A program made the position numbers and the translations under genes. This document shows positions 1-5,627 of a stretch of 8,173 nt of DNA, piece by piece. Source of the DNA: Candidatus Tenderia sp. (GTDB taxonomy: Bacteria; Pseudomonadota; Gammaproteobacteria; Tenderiales; Tenderiaceae); NCBI GenBank assembly GCA_030148045.1, contig JASBUE010000007.1, forward strand, positions 1 through 8,173, written 5' to 3'. Position 1 is the first letter of the stretch. Each line of letters begins with the position of its first letter. The notes under the pieces are model-generated. The model saw only the letters and a program-made list of their open reading frames with translations, was not told where the DNA came from and did no database searches.

Positions 1-2
1 GG

Positions 3-494
3 ATCGCCGCGCCGCGTATCGGCGTGATGATCGAGGTGCCCTCGCTGATCTACCAGATCGAGGCGGTGGCCAGGCGGGTGGATTTTGTCTCGGTGGGCAG
101 CAACGACCTGACCCAGTACCTGCTGGCGGTGGACCGCAACAACGCCAGTGTGGCCGAGCTTTATGACAGTCTCAGCCCCGCCGTGATCATGGCAATCCGC
201 CAGATCATCGCAGGAGCGGCGCGGCATCACTGCCCAGTGAGCGTTTGCGGCGAAATGGCCGGCGATCCGCGGGCGGTGCTGGTGCTGATGGCGCTGGGCG
301 TCGATTCGCTCAGCATGAGCGCCTCAAGCCTGCTGCGTATCAAGTGGGTGATCCGCAAAGTGGCGCGCGCCCGGGCCCGGCAGCTGCTGGACGAGGTGTT
401 GAAGTTGGAGTCGGCCCGGGAGATTCGGCAATATCTGGATGAGGCGCTGGTCGAGGCGGGCCTGGGCGGCTTGGTTCGGGCGGGGAATAAATAA
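3..494 (+). CDS. ptsP: PtsP, nitrogen-PTS enzyme I (PEP-protein phosphotransferase), C-terminal 163 aa
   Basis: This is the 3' end of a gene that enters from the left edge; the reading frame is open from base 3 to TAA at 492-494. Visible motifs are those of the PEP-utilising C-terminal TIM-barrel domain of enzyme I proteins: GVMIEVPS near the start (the Glu is a metal ligand), GSNDLTQYLLAVDRNN (the Asp is a metal/PEP ligand) and CGEMAGDP (the Cys is the proton donor to PEP). In the family, enzyme I takes phosphate from PEP and passes it to HPr/NPr through an N-terminal His domain, which lies outside the window. PtsP rather than housekeeping PtsI is inferred from the SVGSNDLTQYLLAVDRNN wording and the long helical tail (LLDEVLKLESAREIRQYLDEAL). 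The GAF domain that would prove PtsP is off the edge. The gene converges on argA with 10 bases between stop codons. Confidence 0.85.
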   Translation: MAAPRIGVMIEVPSLIYQIEAVARRVDFVSVGSNDLTQYLLAVDRNNASVAELYDSLSPAVIMAIRQIIAGAARHHCPVSVCGEMAGDPRAVLVLMALGVDSLSMSASSLLRIKWVIRKVARARARQLLDEVLKLESAREIRQYLDEALVEAGLGGLVRAGNK

Positions 495-514
495 AGCCGG
501 AGGCTTACGCCTCC
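486..514 (-). terminator. Intrinsic terminator of argA, stop codon in the loop
   Basis: Reading the minus strand, GGAGGC (514-509), loop GTAA (508-505) and GCCTCC (504-499) form a perfect 6-bp stem with a 4-base loop. It is followed by GGC and the U-rich tract TTTATTTATT. The argA TAA stop (507-505) lies in the loop. No T-run follows on the plus strand, so it serves argA better than ptsP. Confidence 0.6.
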
Positions 515-1833
515 AGCCGCTTGATAAACACCTTCGACCGGCGCTGATAGTTGTATAGCAATTTGCGTTGTACCGGCAGGTCGTCGATGTCGCCGGCCTG
601 GTAGCCCCGTTCCTGAAACCAGTGCGCGGTCTGGGTGGTGAGCACGAAGATGCGCTGGATGCGCCGTTCCCTGGCCGCCTTTTCGGTATAGGCCAGCAGT
701 TCGCCGCCGCGATTGGCCTTGCGGTAATCGGGGTGTACCGCCATGCAGGCCAGCTCGGCCACATGCTCCCCGGCATAGGGATATAAGGCGGCGCAGGCGA
801 TGACGGTGCCGTCACGCTCCACTACGATGAAGTGATCGATCTCCAGTTCCAGCTGTTCGCGTGAACGGCGTACCAGCACGCCGCTCTCTTCCAGCGGGCG
901 GATCAAATTGAGGATGCCACCCACATCATCGATGTTGGCCCGGCGTGTCTCTTCGAACGGTCCAGAGGTGATCAGGGTGCCGATGCCGTCACGGGTAAAC
1001 AGTTCCTGCAGCATGCAGCCGTCGATGCGGCGGTCGATCAAATGGGTGCGGGCCACGCCCCGCTGGCAGGCCTGGACGGCGTGGTGCAGGTGGTTGAGTT
1101 CGTCGACGCTGGTTTGCCGGCGCGTCAACAATTGCTGGGCCTGCTCGGTGCTCAACTCGCGCATCAGGTGATGCTCGGTGTCGTGAATGCCGTCGCCCTC
1201 GGCAAGGAACAGCAGTTTGTCCGCCTGCAGTGCCACCGCGATGGCTGTCGCCACCTCGTTGGCGGTCAGATTGAATGTCTCGCCGGTGGGCGAGTACCCC
1301 AGCGGCGAGGCCAGTACGATGGCGCCGTCGTCTAGACGTTGCTGAATGGCCTCCGCATCGATACGGCGCACCTCGCCGGTGTGGCAATAGTCGATGCCGT
1401 CACGCACGCCGAGGGGTTGCGCCGTTACGTAATTGCCCGATGCAACCCGAATCCGCGCCCCGGCCATGGGTGAGTTGGCCACCCCCATGGAGAGCTGCGC
1501 CTCGATCTCCACCCGCACGCTGCCCACCGCCTGTTTGACGCAGGCTAAAGCGATATCATCGGTGACGCGCAGGCCGTTGACGTAGTCGATCCTGGCCTTG
1601 CGTTCACTCAGCCGCTGTTCGATCTGGGGGCGGGCGCCATGCACCAGCACCAGGCGGATGCCCAGGCTGTTGAGCAGGGCGATGTCGTGGATCAGGGCGG
1701 GAAAATCGGGGTCCGCGACGGCCGCGCCGTCGAAGGCCAGCACAAAAGTGCGGCCGCGAAAGGCGTGGATATAGGGGGAGGATTGGCGAAACCAGTGGAC
1801 AAAGGGTTGAGTGGTGTCGGTTGTGTCGCTCAC
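505..1833 (-). CDS. argA: ArgA, amino-acid N-acetyltransferase (N-acetylglutamate synthase)
   Basis: It makes N-acetylglutamate from glutamate and acetyl-CoA, the first step of arginine synthesis, in the cytoplasm. The 442 residues match the usual length of the two-domain ArgA (about 443 in E. coli). Residues about 20-285 form an amino-acid-kinase-like domain, the arginine-binding part in the family, with LVLVHGARPQIEQRL near 61, a conserved MGVANSPMAGARIRV stretch near 116 and SPTGETFNLTANEVATAIA near 181. Residues about 290-435 form a GNAT acetyltransferase domain with ELACMAVHPDYRKANRGGEL (about 360-379) as acetyl-CoA-binding motif and FQERGYQ near the end. The start is GTG (1833-1831). 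It is preceded by AAGGA with a 10-base spacing, and no in-frame ATG fits better. It is transcribed alone, away from a long AT-rich gap. No clear promoter or ArgR box was found by eye. Feedback inhibition by arginine is expected from the family. Confidence 0.95.
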   Translation of the reverse strand: MSDTTDTTQPFVHWFRQSSPYIHAFRGRTFVLAFDGAAVADPDFPALIHDIALLNSLGIRLVLVHGARPQIEQRLSERKARIDYVNGLRVTDDIALACVKQAVGSVRVEIEAQLSMGVANSPMAGARIRVASGNYVTAQPLGVRDGIDYCHTGEVRRIDAEAIQQRLDDGAIVLASPLGYSPTGETFNLTANEVATAIAVALQADKLLFLAEGDGIHDTEHHLMRELSTEQAQQLLTRRQTSVDELNHLHHAVQACQRGVARTHLIDRRIDGCMLQELFTRDGIGTLITSGPFEETRRANIDDVGGILNLIRPLEESGVLVRRSREQLELEIDHFIVVERDGTVIACAALYPYAGEHVAELACMAVHPDYRKANRGGELLAYTEKAARERRIQRIFVLTTQTAHWFQERGYQAGDIDDLPVQRKLLYNYQRRSKVFIKRLEA

Positions 1834-2043
1834 GTAAGTACAATCCTTATTTATTTTTGATCAAGATAACTAAGCCTTTGAATCTGCGTGCAGGAATTCT
1901 GGTTTCGGCGCCGTCGATTGTCGCTTTTTTTCCACCATTTTGCACCCTTCGCTCCCGGCCGGTCTTGCCCCGTAGAACAGCTATATCTAAGAAACCTTAT
2001 GGATATCAATGAGTTTAATTTCCGACTTTTTTAGTAAAAAAAC
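1834..2043. other. AT-rich intergenic stretch without recognised gene
   Basis: This is the upstream region of argA (leftward) and of the small-protein unit (rightward). It holds the argA ribosome binding site (AAGGA on the minus strand, about 1844-1848). Otherwise it holds only homopolymer runs (T7 near 1925-1931, T6 and A7 near 2027-2042) and a partial FNR-like half site at 1857-1870. Reading frames here have no Shine-Dalgarno and no recognisable protein. I see no RNA gene or repeat. Confidence 0.6.
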
Positions 2044-2073
2044 TTGAAAAAAGCCTTAGTCTTTTGCTAAGGT
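2044..2073 (+). promoter_or_regulatory. Candidate extended -10 promoter for the small-membrane-protein unit
   Basis: TTGAAA (2044-2049) is 5 of 6 to the sigma-70 -35 box. After 18 bases comes TAAGGT (2068-2073), a poor -10 but preceded by TGC (2065-2067), giving an extended -10. A start at about A2080 would place the mRNA 5' end exactly at the base of the hairpin 2080-2108. The -10 is only 3 of 6, so this is tentative. Confidence 0.3.
2047..2072 (-). terminator. Minus-strand intrinsic-terminator-like hairpin in the small-protein leader
   Basis: On the minus strand, CCTTAG (2072-2067), a 7-base loop and CTAAGG (2059-2054) form a 6-bp stem. One C and then TTTTTT (2052-2047) follow. No annotated minus-strand gene ends here. 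It could end an antisense RNA, block read-through from ttcA into argA, or be only a hairpin on the plus strand. Confidence 0.4.
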
Positions 2074-2079
2074 TCTGCT

Positions 2080-2108
2080 AACCCCGCGAGGACGGCGTCC
2101 CGGTGGTT
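2080..2108 (+). promoter_or_regulatory. Stable hairpin in the 5' leader of the small-protein unit
   Basis: AACC (2080-2083) pairs with GGTT (2105-2108). CCG (2084-2086) pairs with CGG (2101-2103), leaving T2104 bulged. GGAC (2090-2093) pairs with GTCC (2097-2100) around a GGC loop. This gives 11 base pairs, mostly GC. The hairpin stands 31 bases before the Shine-Dalgarno. I could not match it to any riboswitch class I know. It may stabilise the mRNA 5' end or be a regulatory element. Confidence 0.4.
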
Positions 2109-2151
2109 GGGGGAATCACATTAAATATTCAAATTTTTGAGGAGAATTATC

Positions 2152-2235
2152 ATGGAAAAGACTTTTGGAGCTGTTGCCGGCGTTCTGGGTATCATCGTTT
2201 CAGTTGCGCTGTTCGCCACTGAGTTGATGGCTTAA
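2152..2235 (+). CDS. Small single-span membrane protein A (27 aa), unknown function
   Basis: I do not recognise this protein. It has an ATG start with a strong Shine-Dalgarno GAGGAG (2139-2144) at 7-base spacing, then 27 codons and TAA. After MEKTFG come about 17 hydrophobic residues (about 7-22: A, V, L, I, G, F with a central Ser17), ending in TELMA. One short transmembrane helix with few charges is the only structural feature; there is no signal-peptidase site. It is followed 35 bases later by a second small protein that aligns with it gap-free over all 27 residues. Ten positions are identical (M1, E2, T4, G10, L12, G13, S17, L20, L25, M26). The strong ribosome site, the paralogue next door and the dedicated terminator argue that it is real. 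It could be a small membrane-complex subunit or regulator, or a type I toxin-like peptide. Nothing in the sequence decides. Confidence 0.7.
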   Translation: MEKTFGAVAGVLGIIVSVALFATELMA

Positions 2236-2240
2236 GTTTA

Positions 2241-2263
2241 TTTTTTGGGGATTTTTTGGGGGG
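2241..2263 (+). repeat. T6G4 A T6G6 imperfect direct repeat in the inter-ORF spacer
   Basis: TTTTTTGGGG (2241-2250), A, then TTTTTTGGGGGG (2252-2263). The second G-run is the only candidate Shine-Dalgarno of the downstream small gene, 7 bases before its ATG at 2271. Homopolymer length change here would alter that ribosome site. Confidence 0.7.
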
Positions 2264-2270
2264 AAACGCC

Positions 2271-2381
2271 ATGTACAGAGAGATTAAACGGTCCGTTATG
2301 GAGCATACGCTCTCGCTGCTGATCGGCGGCCTGGGCGTCGTGATTTCACTGTCACTGGTGACAAGCCAGCTGATGGTATAG
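2271..2381 (+). CDS. Small single-span membrane protein B (36 aa), paralogue of the preceding one
   Basis: This protein is of unknown function. It starts at ATG 2271 behind an all-G ribosome-site-like run (2258-2263, 7-base spacing) and ends at TAG 2379-2381. The first nine residues, MYREIKRSV, are positively charged. The remaining 27, from MEHT, align without gaps to the preceding protein (10 identities, plus I/V, T/S and E/Q exchanges). An internal ATG at 2298 would give a protein of exactly 27 aa, but it lacks a visible ribosome site, so the longer form is preferred. Residues about 14-31 form one hydrophobic helix with the shared pattern G-x-L-G-h-h-h-S-x-x-L, and the C-terminus is SQLMV. 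The basic N-terminus suggests an N-in topology under the positive-inside rule. The same transcript ends in the hairpin at 2422-2448. Tandem duplication of a mini-protein with a diverged N-terminus is the most natural origin. Confidence 0.65.
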   Translation: MYREIKRSVMEHTLSLLIGGLGVVISLSLVTSQLMV

Positions 2382-2416
2382 AGTTAAAATAACCTGAAGA
2401 TACTCCCAAGATACTT

Positions 2417-2448
2417 AAAAGGGGGCAGATCGAATCTGCCCCTTTTTT
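2417..2448. terminator. Strong bidirectional intrinsic terminator (small-protein unit and ttcA)
   Basis: GGGGCAGAT (2422-2430), loop CGA and ATCTGCCCC (2434-2442) make a perfect 9-bp stem. On the plus strand TTTTTT (2443-2448) follows. On the minus strand the stem is followed by C and then TTTT (2420-2417). It sits between the convergent small-protein unit and ttcA and can serve both. Confidence 0.9.
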
Positions 2449-2465
2449 GTTCCGGTCGGTAAGGA

Positions 2466-3290
2466 TCAGGATGGATCGGTTTGAGCTGGCGCGGTGCCGA
2501 CATCATGCGCGTTCCGGCGCTGCTCTTCCAGGCGCTTGAAATCCCAGTGCCGCTTGTCCATCAGCTGACTCGGCTGCAACGCCTGCAGGGCGTGCAGCAT
2601 GTTGCTGGGGATCTTCTCGTTTTCCGCGGCCAGATCGTTGATCAACTGCTTGATGCGTTGGCGCGCCAGGTTCTCCTGCGAGCCGCACAAATTGCAGGGG
2701 ATGATGGGGAATTCCATCAGTTCGGCGAATTCGGCAATGTCCTTCTCCTGGCAGTAGGCCAGCGGCCGGATGACGATATGCCGCTTATCGTCGGTGAGTA
2801 GCTTGGGCGGCATCGATTTTACCTCGCCATTGTAGAGGATCGACATCATCAGGCTGGTGATCAGGTCATCGCGGTGGTGCCCCAGGGCAATCTTGGTATA
2901 GCCGTGTTTGCCGGCATAAGTATAGATGCTGCCGCGGCGCAGGCGTGAACAAAGCGAGCAGTAGGTCTTGCTCTCGGGTACCTTGTCAATCACCACCGAA
3001 TAGGTGTCTTGTTTGTAGACCTCAAAGGGAATCCTGTGCCGTTCCAGCCAGGCGCGCAGGCCGCTGTCGTCCCAGCCCGGCTGACCCTGGTCGAGAGTCA
3101 AGGAAAAGAGTTCGAATTTGTTGTTACTCCGGCGGCGCAGCAGATTGAGCAGGTAGAGCAGGGTGAAAGAGTCCTTGCCGCCCGACAGGCACAGCATCAC
3201 CCGGTCGCCCTTCTGGATCATGTTGAAGTCGGCGATGGCCTTGCCGGTGTAGTGCAGCAGTTTCTTTTCCAGTTTGGCGAGGGTGGTCAT
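2466..3290 (-). CDS. ttcA: TtcA, tRNA 2-thiocytidine(32) synthetase
   Basis: It introduces 2-thiocytidine at position 32 of certain tRNAs, using ATP to activate the base and an iron-sulfur cluster for sulfur transfer. From the ATG at 3290-3288 it has 274 residues, somewhat short of the 311 of E. coli. Visible are the PP-loop ATPase motif SGGKDS (residues 36-41), the two CxxC pairs of the family, CSLC (111-114) and CNLC (199-202), and the GHHRDD motif (137-142). The start was chosen because GGAG lies 7 bases before this ATG. A longer frame opens at TTG 3362, but that codon coincides with the probable -35 box, and the added 24 residues look unlike TtcA. It is transcribed alone, converging on the small-protein unit. 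Its promoter lies close to the left end of the MITE-like element. Confidence 0.93.
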   Translation of the reverse strand: MTTLAKLEKKLLHYTGKAIADFNMIQKGDRVMLCLSGGKDSFTLLYLLNLLRRRSNNKFELFSLTLDQGQPGWDDSGLRAWLERHRIPFEVYKQDTYSVVIDKVPESKTYCSLCSRLRRGSIYTYAGKHGYTKIALGHHRDDLITSLMMSILYNGEVKSMPPKLLTDDKRHIVIRPLAYCQEKDIAEFAELMEFPIIPCNLCGSQENLARQRIKQLINDLAAENEKIPSNMLHALQALQPSQLMDKRHWDFKRLEEQRRNAHDVGTAPAQTDPS

Positions 3291-3331
3291 GGGGGCGCTC
3301 CGGGGGCGCTGTTTCTTTGTCGAAGGGGCGA

Positions 3332-3362
3332 ATTTTACGCTATTTCCGCTGCGCGGGGCCAA
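3332..3362 (-). promoter_or_regulatory. Probable ttcA promoter
   Basis: On the minus strand, TTGGCC (3362-3357, 4 of 6 to -35) and TAAAAT (3337-3332, 5 of 6 to -10) are separated by 19 bases, slightly long. Transcription would start near 3325, about 35 bases before the ATG. This supports the shorter TtcA start. Confidence 0.45.
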
Positions 3363-3383
3363 TGTTGGAGCAGCGCCGATGGC

Positions 3384-3415
3384 TAGGGCCTGTTAACACT
3401 AATTTCAAAGCAGCG
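3384..3415 (+). repeat. Left terminal inverted repeat of the MITE-like element
   Basis: This is the 32-base arm, exactly reverse-complementary to 3622-3653. It begins TAGGGCCTGTTAACAC and ends CAAAGCAGCG, lying 21 bases beyond the probable -35 box of ttcA. Confidence 0.95.
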
Positions 3416-3621
3416 TTGCTGTCCCAAATCGGGCCAGGCAAGGCGCGAGAAGCGTAGTTTGGTTATTCCAAATGAGCGCCGAGCAACGCCGCATGGCCCG
3501 ATTTGGGGCGCAACCCGACGGGACGGGGCCCATTTTCCCCGGGACGGCGTTGCATTTCGCTCATGTACGGCAAGTACACTGCCGCTCAATGCGCCTTGTC
3601 CCGAGAAAAATGGGCCGCCGG

Positions 3622-3653
3622 CGCTGCTTTGAAATTAGTGTTAACAGGCCCTA
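3622..3653 (-). repeat. Right terminal inverted repeat of the MITE-like element
   Basis: This is the 32-base arm, exactly reverse-complementary to 3384-3415. It ends TTAACAGGCCCTA, 121 bases before the ilvD start codon. Confidence 0.95.
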
Positions 3654-3745
3654 ATCATAGATTCGACATGTGGGTGGGGCGCATTGCCGAGCTCGGTCTG
3701 GTCATATCGCGTCCGGTCCCCGGATTTGCTATTGTTACCCTCTTT

Positions 3746-3766
3746 CATAATTTAACAGCTTAGAGG
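3746..3766 (+). promoter_or_regulatory. ilvD -10-like box and ribosome binding site
   Basis: CATAAT (3746-3751) is 5 of 6 to a -10 box, but no good -35 lies at 16-18 bases upstream. AGAGG (3762-3766) is the Shine-Dalgarno, 8 bases before ATG 3775. No attenuator hairpin with a T-run is visible between the MITE-like element and ilvD. Confidence 0.4.
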
Positions 3767-3774
3767 TCTCGATC

Positions 3775-5625
3775 ATGCCTGAATATCGTTCCCGCACCTC
3801 CACGGGCGGTCGCAACATGGCCGGCGCCCGCGCCCTGTGGCGCGCTACCGGGATGAAAGACGAGGACTTCAGCAAGCCCATTATTGCGGTGGCCAATTCG
3901 TTCACCCAGTTCGTGCCGGGGCATGTCCATCTGAAGGATATGGGCCAGCTGGTGGCGCGCGAGATCGAAAAGGCCGGCGGCGTGGCCAAGGAGTTCAACA
4001 CCATCGCCGTGGACGACGGTATCGCCATGGGGCACGGCGGCATGTTGTATTCACTGCCGTCGCGTGAACTGATTGCAGATTCTGTCGAGTACATGGTCAA
4101 CGCCCATTGCGCCGACGCCATTGTCTGTATCTCCAACTGCGACAAGATCACGCCCGGCATGCTGAATGCGGCGCTGCGCCTCAACGTGCCGGTGGTGTTC
4201 GTTTCCGGTGGACCGATGGAATCGGGCAAGGCGATCATCCATGGCAAGGAGGTGCACCTGGACCTGGTCGATGCCATGGTCTCGGCGGCCGATCCCAATG
4301 AATCCGACGAAGATGTGTTGACCATGGAGCGCTCGGCCTGCCCGACCTGCGGCTCCTGTTCGGGCATGTTCACCGCCAATTCCATGAACTGTCTGACCGA
4401 GGCCCTGGGGCTGTCGCTGCCGGGCAACGGCTCCATGCTGGCCACCCACGCGGACAGAAAAGAGCTGTTCCTGCGCGCCGGCCGTCTGGTCGTGGAACTG
4501 GCCAAGCGTTATTACGAGCAGGACGACGCCTCGGTGCTGCCGCGTGCCATCGCCAGCAAGGCGGCCTTCGAAAACGCCATGTCGCTGGATATCGCCATGG
4601 GCGGCTCGACCAATACCATTTTGCACTTGCTGGCGGCGGCCCAGGAGGCCGATGTGGATTTCAGTGTCACCGATATCGACCGTCTGTCGCGCCGGGTGCC
4701 GCAGCTGTGCAAGGTGGCGCCCAGCACCCAGCTCTATCATATGGAGGATGTGCATCGCGCCGGCGGCGTGATGGGGATCCTGGGCCAGCTGGCACGCGGC
4801 GGCTTGTTGCATACCGAGGTCCAGACCGTGCATTCCGACACCCTGCAGGCGGCACTGGACCACTGGGATGTCAGCCGCAGCAGCGATGAGTCGGTGCATA
4901 CCTTTTACAGGGCGGGGCCCGGCAACGTACCGACCCAGCAGGCCTTCAGCCAGGAGAAGCGCTGGCCGGCCCTGGACCTGGACCGCGCCAACGGTTGCAT
5001 CCGCGACCTGGATCATGCCTACAGCAGGGATGGCGGCCTGGCGGTACTGTCCGGCAATATCGCCCGAGAAGGTTGTGTCGTGAAGACCGCGGGTGTGGAT
5101 GAAAGCATTCTTAAATTCAGCGGACCGGCGCGCATCTTCGAAAGCCAGGAAGCGGCGGTGGAGGCGATCCTGGGTGATCAGGTCAAAGCGGGCGATGTCG
5201 TCATCATTCGCTATGAGGGGCCGCGCGGCGGGCCCGGCATGCAGGAGATGCTCTATCCTACCAGTTACCTGAAGTCGAAAGGCCTGGGCAAGGTCTGTGC
5301 CCTGATCACCGACGGCCTTTTTGCCGGCGGCACCTCGGGCCTGTCCATCGGCCATGTCTCGCCCGAGGCGGCCGCGGGCGGTGCCATCGGCCTGGTGGAG
5401 GAGGGGGACACCATCGAGATCGATATCCCCGGGCGAACCATTAATGTGGCGCTGTCCGCCGATGAGCTGGCGGCGCGGCGTCAGGCGATGGAGTCCAGGG
5501 GCGCAGCGGCCTGGCGGCCGGTCAATCGCCAGCGCCGGGTGAGCGCGGCCTTGCAGGCCTATGCGGCCATGACCACCAGCGCCTCGCGCGGGGCGGTGAG
5601 GGACGTGACGCAGTTGAATAAATAA
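3775..5625 (+). CDS. ilvD: IlvD, dihydroxy-acid dehydratase
   Basis: It dehydrates 2,3-dihydroxy-3-methylbutanoate and 2,3-dihydroxy-3-methylpentanoate to the keto acids that become valine, leucine and isoleucine. Its 616 residues equal the E. coli length. Motifs include NSFTQFVPGHVHL (41-53), VDDGIAMGHGGM (79-90, with metal-binding Asp81), NCDKITPGM (121-129, cluster Cys122 and Lys124, the carbamylated-lysine position of the family), CPTCGSC (189-195, cluster Cys195) and GGPGMQEMLYPTSYLK near 484. The first loop carries VPGH where [2Fe-2S] dehydratases of plants and mycobacteria have a Cys. This points to the oxygen-sensitive [4Fe-4S] class seen in E. coli. The ATG has a good ribosome site, AGAGG at 8 bases. 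It is a monocistronic unit, divergent from ttcA across the MITE-like element and convergent with the SH3-domain gene. Confidence 0.97.
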   Translation: MPEYRSRTSTGGRNMAGARALWRATGMKDEDFSKPIIAVANSFTQFVPGHVHLKDMGQLVAREIEKAGGVAKEFNTIAVDDGIAMGHGGMLYSLPSRELIADSVEYMVNAHCADAIVCISNCDKITPGMLNAALRLNVPVVFVSGGPMESGKAIIHGKEVHLDLVDAMVSAADPNESDEDVLTMERSACPTCGSCSGMFTANSMNCLTEALGLSLPGNGSMLATHADRKELFLRAGRLVVELAKRYYEQDDASVLPRAIASKAAFENAMSLDIAMGGSTNTILHLLAAAQEADVDFSVTDIDRLSRRVPQLCKVAPSTQLYHMEDVHRAGGVMGILGQLARGGLLHTEVQTVHSDTLQAALDHWDVSRSSDESVHTFYRAGPGNVPTQQAFSQEKRWPALDLDRANGCIRDLDHAYSRDGGLAVLSGNIAREGCVVKTAGVDESILKFSGPARIFESQEAAVEAILGDQVKAGDVVIIRYEGPRGGPGMQEMLYPTSYLKSKGLGKVCALITDGLFAGGTSGLSIGHVSPEAAAGGAIGLVEEGDTIEIDIPGRTINVALSADELAARRQAMESRGAAAWRPVNRQRRVSAALQAYAAMTTSASRGAVRDVTQLNK

Positions 5626-5627
5626 AA

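Larger units (their letters stand above)
3384..3653. mobile_element. MITE-like element with perfect 32-bp terminal inverted repeats
   Basis: Bases 3384-3415 are the exact reverse complement of 3622-3653, giving a 32-bp terminal inverted repeat starting TAGGGCCTGTTAACAC. Both ends are TA, as expected for a TA target duplication (IS630/Tc1-mariner style), which would make the element proper 3386-3651. The interior folds into two further hairpins. In the left one, 3423-3436 pairs perfectly with 3494-3507 (14 bp) and is capped by TTTGG/CCAAA (3458-3462 with 3468-3472). In the right one, 3527-3536 pairs with 3607-3616, 3540-3545 with 3598-3603, 3552-3556 with 3588-3592, and the cap is TGTAC/GTACA (3564-3568 with 3574-3578). 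There is no transposase; the short frames inside are by-products (two end in the same CFEISVNRP, read from the two repeats). It is a non-autonomous repeat inserted between ttcA and ilvD. Confidence 0.8.

Noticed and set aside
1857..1870. FNR-like site TTGATCAAGATAAC upstream of argA
   Set aside because: It matches the TTGAT-N4-ATCAA consensus in 8 of 10 positions with a poor second half, and it sits next to an arginine gene with no expected FNR control.
1910..1931. Terminator ending in TTTTTTT near 1925-1931
   Set aside because: The preceding sequence gives only a 3-bp stem, and no rightward gene ends here.
1931..1950. NtrC-like CACC/GGTG site (CACCATTTTGCACC)
   Set aside because: The two halves are a direct repeat, not the inverted repeat NtrC needs, and no sigma-54 -24/-12 promoter is nearby.
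2054..2113. Known riboswitch in the small-protein leader
   Set aside because: It was compared from memory with c-di-GMP-I, guanidine II/III, yybP-ykoY, TPP and SAH motifs; none of the conserved loops are present. It is kept only as an unnamed structure.
3291..3362. Longer TtcA start at TTG 3362
   Set aside because: There is no ribosome site, the codon overlaps the probable -35 box, and the extra residues are not TtcA-like. ATG 3290 has GGAG at 7 bases.
3383..3763. Short proteins encoded across the MITE-like element
   Set aside because: The frames read through the inverted repeats; two of them, on opposite strands, end in the same CFEISVNRP because the arms are complementary. They have no ribosome sites and no protein-like composition.
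3668..3763. 31-codon frame before ilvD rich in Val, Ile and Leu, possibly an attenuation leader peptide
   Set aside because: It has no Shine-Dalgarno, no consecutive run of control codons and no terminator/antiterminator hairpins downstream. Most of it also lies upstream of the likely ilvD -10 box.
4051..5355. Long 434-codon open frame on the minus strand opposite ilvD
   Set aside because: It is a shadow of the GC-rich ilvD codons: low complexity, His/Gln/Arg-rich, without known motifs or ribosome site, while the plus strand encodes a full-length conserved enzyme.
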